The notes beneath the pieces were generated by a model. That model made no database searches, was not told the origin of the DNA, and worked only from the letters and a program-made list of their open reading frames with translations. Position numbers and translations under genes: made by a program. Shown here piece after piece: positions 24,001-33,073 of a stretch of DNA of 64,000 nucleotides (within the stretch, counting starts at the first letter, position 1; every line of letters begins with the position of its first letter). Origin of the DNA: Dactylis glomerata (Eukaryota; Streptophyta; Magnoliopsida; Poales; Poaceae); NCBI GenBank assembly GCA_007115705.1, contig QXEO01001034.1, forward strand, positions 3,286,001 through 3,350,000, read 5' to 3'.

Positions 24001-24843
24001 AGCGGTCAAAATCAGCAACCGCATGATCCTTGGTGAGCTTGGTGAGGTTCCTAACTCGCTTGTCCACATCTTGTTTCTCTATCAGATCTTCAGAGACGCG
24101 AGTAGGATCTTCCAAGCCAGAGTAACTCCAAAGCTTGATAAGGCGGTGCTGCAGGGGCTGAACTCGACGTTGCACAAAGAACGCCATGAGTTGAATACAC
24201 GACAAAGCGCCTCCTTTGCCTCCTTTCAAAGCTTGAATGCGAGATAGAAGAGGAAGAACTTGTTCTATTTCCGCATCTGAGGGAAGCGCATCCCATGACG
24301 CCAATTTCTTCACTTCCTTGGAGGCATCAAACGGGGCTAGACCATATTGGTCTTCAAGAGAGGCTTTGCGATCTTGGATATAGAACCATTTGGTTCTCCA
24401 CGCCTGGACAGACGCGGCAAAGGAAAATTCGAGGTACTGCGCTTCAGGGCGCACAGAGACAACGGCTCCGCCCAATTCAGGCTTTCTGGCCAGAGCAACG
24501 TTGGGGTGAAGCCGAGAAAGTGGGGCTCAATGCCCAAGAATGACTCGCAGAGAGTCACGAAACAAGCAATGTGAAGGATAGAGTTAGGTGTGAGCTGGTG
24601 AAGCTGCACACCGTAAACAAAGAGAAGCCCACGAAGAAACTCGTGGGCAGGAAGAGAAAGGCTGCGGAGGAGGAAGGCAAGAAACATTACCCGATAGCCG
24701 CTTGGGGGCTGCGAGATCCGCTCAGTACTAGGGAACTTGATTGAATCGGAGCTGGAGATGAGGCCGTCCGTCCTGGCCTTCTCCAACTCCCTCTGCGTGA
24801 TGATAGAGCGTACCCAGCTGGTCGCAGAAGATGTCTTGGCCAT
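21088..24843 (-). pseudogene. Antisense retrotransposon gene, Transposase_28 type, broken
   Basis: Starts at ATG 24843 (MAKTSSATSWVRSIITQREL). The first block (24843 to about 23968) has the conserved segment LPAHEFLRGLLFVYGVQLHQ typical of putative gypsy-type transposon proteins. Two frame breaks interrupt it: one near 24440-24475, where the frame switches before GGAVVSVRPEAQYLEFSFA, and another near 24000, before DYFDSVHPLP. Later exon-like blocks encode an acidic Ser-rich segment (about 23878-23573), a KKxRV-type basic piece, an Ala/Lys/Glu coiled coil (about 23060-22820), a block ending at a stop at 22197, a second coiled coil (22019-21700), and a C-terminal block ending at 21088. Exon borders beyond the donor at 23967 are approximate. 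Function in the element is unknown. The conserved exon arrangement suggests that it was once selected. Confidence 0.7.
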
Positions 24844-24929
24844 GGTGTTCTTGGTGGCTAGGTGCTTCACGCGTATCTATCACGCCGCGCTTGGGGGCTA
24901 CGCACGAACGGAGAGAGAAGAAGAGATCG

Positions 24930-26047
24930 GCAATGGAGGCGGCGGAGAGAAATAGCTGGTAAACAATAAAATCCCCCACTACCCCCCTTATATACCTTCT
25001 AAGAGAAGGATCGTGGGCTGAGACGTGGCGCAAAGAGCGGAAACGGCAGCCCACTAACGGTAAAAAATTGCGAAAATTACAGTGCTGCCCATAAAACGGT
25101 TCGCACTCATACAGAGTGACGTACTCATTGACGTCATAAAGAAGATGATATAAGAAATGTCAAAAACAAGAAGGATGGCGCCGACAAGTGCAAAATCTAT
25201 AGACAAGACTATACACGAAGGACTTTCGATTATAGCCTTGGGGGCTACTACTTTCAAGAATGTTGAATGCAACTTCTAACTGGAGTGATGGACGCGTATT
25301 CGACGACAGGTTATCATTAAAATATTTTGAGTTGAAGTATGATGGACTACATTATATTTTAGCCTATACTCGAAAAAGTATTTTTTGACTATAGCCTCGG
25401 GGGCTACTCCCATCGGGAGCGCTGAGCGCGCACCCGACGATATTTCTTGGCAAGCATTGGAACATATGAAGTGGAGGAGTGTTACTCCCATCGGGAGCGA
25501 GTTTTATGGTTGTTTAAACCCGAATATTTTCAGTCAAAATTTGACTGCGACATGAGATTCTCGAGTTGCGTGATCGCAACGAAACTCGAATGCCGTGACT
25601 TGTCACGAAGGTAAGACCCCGGGATCCGTCCTGTGTGGCCTAGTATACGCATATGGATGCGCTCTGCTGGTATATATCCGTGTCTACGACGCGAAGAAAA
25701 TCCTGGTAGACGCACTGGGTACCCTGAGAATCACTGGGATTCATTCTTTGTAAGTCCTAAATGCGGCAAAAGAGTGGGTTTGATCGGTATCCCGAATTCA
25801 AGTCCAAGGGGATTGAATTTGAAGTAGGTGACAAGTATCTGTTCCGGCAGTTAACTGACCTCTTGATCCGTCAGAGTTGTCAGGCTTGTTCATCAAAACC
25901 CCTTGCGAAAAATTATCATGAAAATAAGTCGAAAGACCAAGTCGAAGATTTAAAGATATGAAGAAGTTGAAGAATTGATCAAGTCGAAGATTTAAAGATT
26001 AGAGATTCCACCCGAATCTGCAATTCTGGTAGAATCTCAAGGGCTAC
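24930..26047 (+). other. Non-coding 3' internal region of the gypsy element
   Basis: Contains repeated copies of a polypurine-tract-like phrase, CCTTGGGGGCTACT (about 25230) and CCTCGGGGGCTACTCCCATC (about 25394), before the tract used at 26036-26047. On the minus strand, 24980-24990 has a TATA-like GTATATAAGG that could be the promoter of the antisense gene. Confidence 0.55.
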
Positions 26048-26381
26048 TGACAAGGGTATAGCTAATAGAGCCCGTTAGTTGAGTACCTCCGAGGCCCATT
26101 AAGCTAGGCCCAATTGTAATGATAGCCAAGATACGAGTTCTTACCGTATGTCGATATTGTAATATGTATCAGACCCTACCCGATCCTCGAGACCTGGCCA
26201 CCTATATATAGGGGCCAGGAGGGGACGGTGTAGGCCAGATGAAAGCAAGCCAGGTTGAACACCCAAGTTTACTTTCGATACATACTTATTTCGACTAACT
26301 TTACCTTCGAGTTCATCCGACGCCCTCTTCCCCCGATCCTAAGTCCTTCATCTAGGACATTTGTCGAGTTAACCCTCGTCA
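26048..26381 (+). repeat. 3' LTR of the 17361-26381 element
   Basis: 334 bp partner of the 5' LTR, followed by the TSD CCAGA. Confidence 0.92.
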
Positions 26382-26386
26382 CCAGA

Positions 26387-26699
26387 TGAAAAAAATAAAG
26401 TGAAAAAATAGACCTCATTCGGGAGAGACCTCAAGGAATTATGCCCTAGAGAAAATGAAGAAAAATATGATTAATAATTCCATATTTATTATTATGTTTA
26501 TACTTTACGCTATTACAACATGTGGATCTTAGGTCAGGGACTTAAAGAAAAACAGACTAACACATGAAAAGAGGTAAACAACAAAAGAAGTCATAGTCAA
26601 CATTTCTATAATGACAGGCTTATTTATTGGTTGATGAGTGAGCTTTTCTAAATATGGGTATTGTTATTGTACTAAGGGTACTAACAATAAATAAGGGTA
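26387..26699. other. AT-rich DNA, possible copia LTR remnant
   Basis: The phrase GGAATTATGCCCTAGAG at 26435 resembles the start region of BARE/Angela-type copia LTRs, followed by AT-rich sequence of similar character. It is too eroded for firm assignment. Confidence 0.3.
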
Positions 26700-26802
26700 C
26701 TCCCTCCGACCCATATTACCTTTAGCAAATACGAATATATCTAGCACTAAAATGTGTTTAGATACATCCATATTTGTAAAAGGTAATATGGGTTGGAGGG
26801 AG
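26700..26802. mobile_element. Stowaway MITE, 103 bp
   Basis: Starts CTCCCTCCGACCCATATTAC and ends with its complement (GGGTTGGAGGGAG). TA lies on both sides at 26698-26699 and 26803-26804. The hairpin interior includes a GTTTAGATACATCCATATT segment typical of this family. Confidence 0.9.
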
Positions 26803-26804
26803 TA

Positions 26805-28482
26805 GATTGTTTGGTGAAAGAATCGTGCTGAACCGACCCAAGTCAACTGATAAGCCGCAAAGCTGATTTATTTTTGTTTCGAGCATATCTTAAAAGTTTA
26901 AAGCGTGTCTTTATTGTGCAATCCTTAGAAGCATGGAAATATCTTGTTTTCTCATTCTTGAAGGTACGTGTTGGTACCGTTAGATGTTACACCGTAACAG
27001 AATAAAAAGAAGATGTTTACCACATGTATTAGATAAGGTGTATGAGAACACGATAATTGGAGATTGGGATTTGGGAGATATGGTCGGTTCCTCTCGGATT
27101 GTGATGCTATCTAATCGTTTGCGCATACACTATATGATATATGATCACAGGACAATGATAATATTGTAACCATAAAAGAAGTTCGATTACCGGATCGAGG
27201 TTAACAAGTATCGTGATCAAAGAGTTCATTCACGAGATTACTTATTGTCTCACCTCAGGATGTCATCGTATCGTGAAGCAAAGGAATATAAGTTAAGTGC
27301 TAAGACAGAAAGGTTTGTCTGTATAAATATACATTTGAGTAACATACAGAGCCAACAAGTCAGTGCATGTTTGGTTATTGATCTGAAGGTGTTCGTGATC
27401 ATGTCTATATGTTTACCGAAGTGTGCTGGGTCATACACATAAATTTGTACTATCAAATGTAGAAATTGGCAATGTGTGAATAAGGAAAGTAGTTAATAGA
27501 GAGCATCCGAAAAGTTCCAGTGAGATCCGAAATTGTTTCGGAGGTTTTATAAATATGAGAGGAAGTATCAGAATCACTCCGATGTCAACAGAAGGGTTTT
27601 GGAGTATCATCGGTAGTGTTCTGGAGTTACAAAATAATGTTTGGGATTTACTAAAAGTGTTTCGAAGTATAAAACAACAACAGAGGCAAAGGAAAGGGGA
27701 AGATAAGCCAAAGAAGTGCTACAGAGCTACTTGATTTAAATCTTGACATATTAAAATATGATGATGCACAAGAAGTTCCTCTCACTCAAAATGCACCTCC
27801 ATATGAAGACATGTAGCTTTTTTTATCATAGATTTTGCTATTTTGTCCAGATGCAATGTTGCAATCTTATTTTTACTTCCTTAGTTACTCTGAAATAGTG
27901 TGTTAGGTGAATAATGGATGATGCACAACTTTCTTCCTTATTTACACTATTTTTTCCTCCAATTTTACACATTTATGGATGAATAGAGAACATATTGCCA
28001 TTTTTTTCAAGTTGCACTTATTGTAGCACATAAATTAATTTATAGTATGATTTTGATTTCAAAAATATAAAAGCAAGTGGTTGCAGCAGTTAGGACACTA
28101 ATCATCTTACAGAAGGGAGAAAAAAGTAGCAGAAGCTCATTTCATTCTTAATAGCAACATCTTACAAATATTACCAAGAACACTCAACATCACTACATAA
28201 TTGCCAAAGCAAGCACACTAATCATCACTACATAATAGCGAAAGCAAACAACCTAAACATCTCTACCCTAAGCTTGCTTCTTCTCTGGCTTGGTCAAATC
28301 TTTAATTCTATATTTCTCAACACGGGCTTCTTCTTCATGCTCTACTTCTCCTCCTTATTTCCCTTCTTCTTCTCTCGATTTGATAACAACCATAAAAAGT
28401 TTTAGTTCAAATCTTGCTAATTTTGATCAAACTGACTGCATAAGGGTTTGAGACTGACAAACTGAACAATTTGAGAGAAAGG
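26805..28482. other. Degenerate repeat-derived intergenic DNA
   Basis: No open frame with a recognisable domain. Stretches such as GTTCCAGTGAGATCCGAAAT near 27517 look like eroded LTR sequence. At 28270-28350 the minus strand could read KDLTKPEKKQA then a stop, possibly the last codons of a decayed gene, but nothing upstream confirms it. Confidence 0.3.
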
Positions 28483-28752
28483 GAACATACTGGAGGTGCC
28501 CAGGGAGGTACGAACAAGGATCTACGGATGGGGGTGTAGACGGCTATGGAAGCGTCACGTCAATGCAACCCTAAAGGATGTGAATTTTCATCTCCAGGAT
28601 CATGTTGGTGGGAAGGAGCGGCCGCCAGCCATTCGGCTTCACCATTGCATCCCTTTCCTCCGGAGAGGCGAGAACATAGTGGAGGAGCATAACCTTATCA
28701 TAGGGCTTGTGATTGCGCTGCTGGACCGCATGTCTCGCTGGAGGTGCGGTGT
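28483..28752 (-). other. Low-copy GC-rich segment, possible gene fragment
   Basis: On the minus strand a frame reads through residues such as NHKPYDKVMLLHYVLASPEE and stops near 28576. I do not recognise the product. It abuts the solo LTR, and a second GC-rich block follows on the far side at 30403-30680, so the LTR may split a former gene. Confidence 0.25.
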
Positions 28753-30397
28753 TGATGTAGGAATATTATATATGTAACCGCCCAGTTGGTAAACCCCAAG
28801 AGAAGGTTATGATGAGCACATCAGCAAGTCTTCCCTCAGTTGTGAAACCAAGGTTTATCGAACCAGTAGGAGAAAGAACCAAACTTCAGAAGGTCGATGC
28901 CGACTAGCTTTGCAACAACGTCGGACAATGGCGCCAGGAACTTGTCCAAGGTGTAGCTTTATACCAGCAGCAACGTGGAACCTGCACACAACACAACCAA
29001 GCACTTTGTCCCAACTCACAGTGAGGTTGTCAATCTCACCGGTTTGCTATAAACAAAGGATTAAGCGTATCAAGTGGTAAAAGATAGTAGTTTGCAAGAA
29101 TGTACATAAAGCAAGTAAATAGTAAACGGTAATAGCAATGTAAAAGAATGGACCGGGGTCCACAGTTCACTTGTGGTGTCTCTCCATAAGATAAATAACA
29201 ACATGCTGGGTTAACAAATTACAGTTGGGCAATTGATAGAATAAAGATAACATACAAATGTCATGAGGATCACTATGAGATTCACTTGAGCATTACAACA
29301 TAATACATAGACCGTAATCCAACTGCATCTATGACTAATAATCCACCCTCTAGATGTCATCCGAGCAACCATTGGGTATTAAGTTACAAGCAACAGATTA
29401 TCGCCTTAAGCAAAGTGTGTAATGTAAACAATACGAATATCCTTGAACACAAGATTGTTGTTTTCTCCCTAGTAGCAACAGCACATATACAACCTTAGAA
29501 GTTTATGTCACTCCCTAAGATTACTAGAGGTATGAACCCACTATCGAGCATAAATATCCCCTCTTGGAGTCACTAGCATCTACTCGGTCAAAATATCTAC
29601 TAGCAACGGAGAGCATGCAAGATCATAAGCAACATATATAGAGATAACATAAAGATAATAATTCAGCATATCAACTTGACATCGTACCAATACTCATCGG
29701 ATCCCAACAAACACAACATGTAGAAATACACAAAGATAATCTTGATCATGACAGGCAGCTCACAAGATCTAAATATGAAGCACAAGGTGGAGATGACAAC
29801 CATCTAGCTACTGATATGGACCCTAGTCCAAGGTAGACTACTCACACATCACTCCGGAGGCGACCATGGTGATGAAGATGGCCTCCGGCGGTGATTCCCC
29901 TCTCCGGTAGGGTGCCGAGAAGAGCTTCTGGACCCTCCCGATCTCGTGTCGATGACGGCGGCGGCTTGTATTAGGTTTCAAGGAAAATTGATCGGTCCCT
30001 TTAGATTTTCCCGTCGAGGGGATTATATAGACGAAAGGGCTGCGTCAGAGTGTGGGCCAGGGGCCCACACCATAGCCCGGCGTGGCTAGGGGGGCCCCAC
30101 GCCGTGGCATGGTGCGGCCGCCTCCTGGCACCACTCCGTCTCTCCTTTGGACTTCGTCTCGTGTCGGGAAAAATAGGAATTCTGGCTTTTGTTTTGTCCA
30201 ATTTCGAGAATATTTCTTGTATAGCTTTTCTGAAACACAAAAACAGCAGAAATAGGGAACTGGCAGTGTGGCATCTCGTTAATAGGTTAGTTCTATAAAA
30301 TGCATAAAAACGCCACGAAGTGTAACAAAACACAAAGCAAATGGTGTATAAACAAGCATGGAGCATCAAAAATTATTGATACGTTTGAGACGTATCA
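28753..30397 (-). mobile_element. Solo LTR of a TGATACGTCTC-type gypsy element
   Basis: Read on the minus strand it opens TGATACGTCTCAAACGTATC at 30397. It has a pyrimidine-rich leader, a GC-rich region and the conserved tail with CGATAAACCTTGG and GAGGGAAGACTTGCTG. This is the same class as the LTRs at 50477 and 55970 but a different subfamily. No second LTR, primer site or polypurine tract is near, so it is a solo LTR. The left boundary is uncertain because no matching TSD was found (GGTGT against CTCAC). Confidence 0.7.
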
Positions 30398-30402
30398 CTC
30401 AC

Positions 30403-31006
30403 CTCATCCACCAATTCCCGTACAACCAGCTCCGTCGCACCGTGCACCCGTGAAGCTGATCCACCGCAGGCAGGAGAAGGGGCATGGACCTGCCCCTCCA
30501 CTGTGGCCCTCTTCGAGCAGGTGCAGGGGAACGAGTAGTGGTCTCCATGGAGTCCTCTCCCTGCTCCGCCATCTTGTTGCTGCTGCCAAGAGAGCGCGTC
30601 ACCGTTATCCAGTCAGGGTTCTTCACTCAGCTCGCGTACTCGGTGGTTTTTGGTCTTGAAGGAAGAGAGTCAAGATTTTTTTAAAGTATTGCAACAACCC
30701 TGCGCATGGGAGAACCCATGAATGACGCGGAAGTATTTTTTGGATTTAATCACAAAAACGCGTCTTTGAGATAGCTCACCCGAGCCGAAAACAATCAAAT
30801 TCGCTCAATTCTTTTGAATTGGACCTAAGTGTTTCCGGAATGCAAGTTGTAAGACTAGTTTTTCTCGGTTTGCAAATTGTGGGACTAAAACGCTTCCACG
30901 GTGCAAGATATGGAACTAAAAGTGTATATACCTCTTGTTCAATTCTTGGGGTTCCCTAGAATGACAGAATGTGGACCTTTACCTGTGCGTGCTGAACAAA
31001 GTACTA
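30403..31006. other. Gene-like GC-rich block and AT-rich DNA
   Basis: At 30399-30569 the minus strand carries a short frame starting MAEQGEDSMETTTRSPAPAR that runs into the solo LTR. No family is recognised. 30690-31000 is AT-rich and featureless. Confidence 0.25.
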
Positions 31007-31221
31007 CTCCCTCCATTTCGGTTTAAAGGATCTACGCGTATTTTTAGGTTATTAATTTGAGCAATGTAATATAAGATATATGTTACAAAAAATATATCAT
31101 TAGAAACTTTGGATCATCTAGTTTCTAATGGTATAATTTTTGTATTATATAATTTATATTTTATTAGTCAAATTTGCAATCTAGGGAGACGCGTAGGCTC
31201 TTTAAACCGGAATGGAGGTAG
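31007..31221. mobile_element. Stowaway-like MITE, 215 bp
   Basis: The ends CTCCCTCCATTTCGGTTTAA and its complement ending CCGGAATGGAGGTAG lie between TA dinucleotides at 31005-31006 and 31222-31223. The AT-rich interior has a palindromic core around TAGAAACTTTGGATCATCTAG. Confidence 0.85.
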
Positions 31222-31340
31222 TAGCATGGATCGTTAACGGAGGAGGAAATTCAAATTCGGTCTCGTTGCCGATGATTCGCGGGGCGGGCGCGAAGGCTAT
31301 CTACACACACGCCTGCGATCGCCGAATCAAACCAAATCGC

Positions 31341-31806
31341 GAATTTTTGAGGATCAGACCACCTGCGCGAGTGAAGTGCTAAAAAAGACCCCCTCCGAAA
31401 TGTTTTGTCAAAAAGGACCGGCTGTGGGTGGCGGCACCCCCGCGGCAGGCGACACGTGGCACCTGCCGCCATTGGCATCGCCGGCAAGCCCCTGCCGCCG
31501 TTGGCATCGCCGGCACGTCCGCCGGCATGGCCCCTGCCCCTGCCACCTGCCGCCAGTGGGGGTGGCGGCATGCCCCTGCCCTGCCACCTGCCGCCAGTGA
31601 TGGTGGCGGCATGCCCCTGCCCTGCCACCTGCCGCCAGTGATGGTGGCGGCATGCTGCCTGCCGGCGATGCCAATGGCGGCAGGTGCCACGTGTCGCCTG
31701 CCGCGGGGGTGCCGCCATCCACAGCCGGTCCTTTTTGACAAAACTTTTCGGAGGGGGTATTTTTTAGCACTTCACTCGCGCAGGTGGTCTGATCGGTCAA
31801 AAATTC
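31341..31806. mobile_element. Foldback Mutator-like element, 466 bp
   Basis: Arms of about 145 bp (31341-31485 and 31662-31806) are inverted copies at about 95 percent identity by eye. Both begin GAATTTTTGA at the outer edge and carry GACACGTGGCACCTGCCGCC inside. An exact 9 bp duplication, CCAAATCGC, flanks the element at 31332-31340 and 31807-31815; 9 bp is the Mutator superfamily signature. The core holds three copies of a GC-rich unit built on CCTGCCACCTGCCGCCAGTG. Open frames here are side effects of composition. There is no transposase, so it must be mobilised in trans. A transcript would fold into a long hairpin. Confidence 0.88.
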
Positions 31807-31815
31807 CCAAATCGC

Positions 31816-32366
31816 ACTCACTCGAGAAAGTTCCTGCAAGCAAGCCAAACACTTGTAGAAAGAGGCGAGCATGGTTAATGCATTAGTACTTGCATCTTCC
31901 ATGTGCAGGATATGAAGTGGAGAGGGGCCAGTGAATATATATCTCTCCTAACTGGTCATCCTCTGGTCCTAAAACGTACTCAAGATTCTCTCTCACTTGC
32001 ATACCAGCTCCAACCACGCACCTGGCCGGGCACGTGGAGATCCACGACGGCCTCACCGCGCCACGCGCGCAGGCACCGACACAACCCTTACCGACCGCCG
32101 ACCGCGGGGCCAGACCCGATCGATAGACCAATCCTTTACCGTGAGTGAGCATTTCTATCGGGCAAGGCCCCATGTCACAGTAGGACGGAATCGATAGATG
32201 CGCGACCGTCGCCGGCGTGCAGACGGCGTACGTGTCGTGTCGTGCGCAATCATGGAGTGGGCGCGTCACCACAGGATGGGAGTTCCCATCCGCTCCGTCC
32301 TCCGCTCCGGCCAGGTCGCTGTCGCCGCAGTTAAGCCGCGCCGCCCTGACCCCCAACCCCCTGCGC
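31816..32366. other. Low-copy DNA flanking the larger Mutator-like element
   Basis: GC-rich after 32020, with short frames on both strands and no recognised domain. The sequence continues at 38201-38340 beyond the inserted element, so the pre-insertion locus was one GC-rich, gene-like or promoter-like segment. Confidence 0.3.
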
Positions 32367-32375
32367 GCATATACG

Positions 32376-32660
32376 GGCAGAATCGACAAAAATAACCCTT
32401 TCTGTAAACTTCAGCACAAAATAAACCGTCTTTAAAAATATTTTATAAAATAACCTCACTGAATAACGCCCACAGCGGGGGCGCCATGTTAGTATGTATA
32501 ACGCCCCGGTCAAAGGCGTCGTAGTAACAAAACTGACTCGCCACGCTGGACAGATGGGCTCCACTGTTGGGCATACGGCGCCCCAGCCTAGGGCGTCATA
32601 CTCAGGCATACAGCGCCCCATCCTAGGGCGTCATACTCAGGCATACGGCGCCCCATCCTA
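32376..32660. repeat. Left terminal inverted repeat of the PMD element
   Basis: Outer 20 bp match the right end with one substitution. Further in, blocks with AACGCCC, GGGCGCC and CAAAGGCG alternate with spacers and align to the inverse of 37915-38191 with several small gaps. The inner border is approximate because a tandem array begins at 32570. Confidence 0.85.
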
Positions 32661-32709
32661 GGGCGTCATACTCAGGCATACCGCGCCCCAGCCTAGGGCG
32701 TCATACTCA
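32570..32709. repeat. 35 bp tandem array, 4 copies
   Basis: Units of the form GGCATACGGCGCCCCAGCCT then AGGGCGTCATACTCA repeat four times without spacers. Each contains GGCGCC or a variant plus AGGGCGTCAT, so the array extends the inverted-repeat motif of this element inward on the left side only. Confidence 0.85.
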
Positions 32710-33073
32710 GCTCAATAACGCCCTGGCTATGGGCGTCGTATGATAGCCCAACGACTTACCAATTCTGCGAGGTCTTCGTATGGCGCCAGGAGCAGGGGCG
32801 CCGTTTGTTGGACTACGGCGCCTCGACTTAGGGCGCCGTGCTATAGATGGCATATATACAGTACAAAGTTTCTGAAATATATGATTCAAAACAAAATCTA
32901 ATTAAGGTTCAAAAGATGGTAGTTATAGCCAGAATTTTTTGTGACGACAAGTTAATCTCACCACAACAAGTTCATGACAATACCATCAAGAGTTCACAAC
33001 AAGTTCATAACAATACCAAACAAGAGTTCACGATGACAACAACTACACAACATCTGTGCACACTCTACATCAT

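Larger units (their letters stand above)
17361..26381 (+). mobile_element. Ty3/gypsy LTR retrotransposon, gag-only with antisense gene
   Basis: A 9.0 kb element with LTRs at 17361-17695 and 26048-26381. Both begin TGACAAGGGTATAGC and end CCTCGTCA. TSD CCAGA lies at 17356-17360 and 26382-26386. The primer-binding site TTGGCGCCGACCGTGGGG follows the 5' LTR (17698-17715). A purine-rich stretch ending GGGCTAC precedes the 3' LTR. Inside lie a plus-strand gag-protease frame and, on the opposite strand at about 21088-24843, a multi-exon gene of the type that Pfam calls putative gypsy-type transposon (Transposase_28). No reverse transcriptase, RNase H or integrase motifs are present. Extra and antisense genes are known from the Tat/Grande/RIRE2 lineage of grasses, and I place it there by inference. 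LTRs differ at around a dozen positions in 335, so the insertion is older than the one at 1027. Confidence 0.93.

Noticed and set aside
31251..31902. Several 74-164 codon frames with Arg/His/Pro-rich products
   Set aside because: They translate the inverted arms and GC-rich core of the foldback element. Near mirror-image frames on both strands reveal the palindrome.
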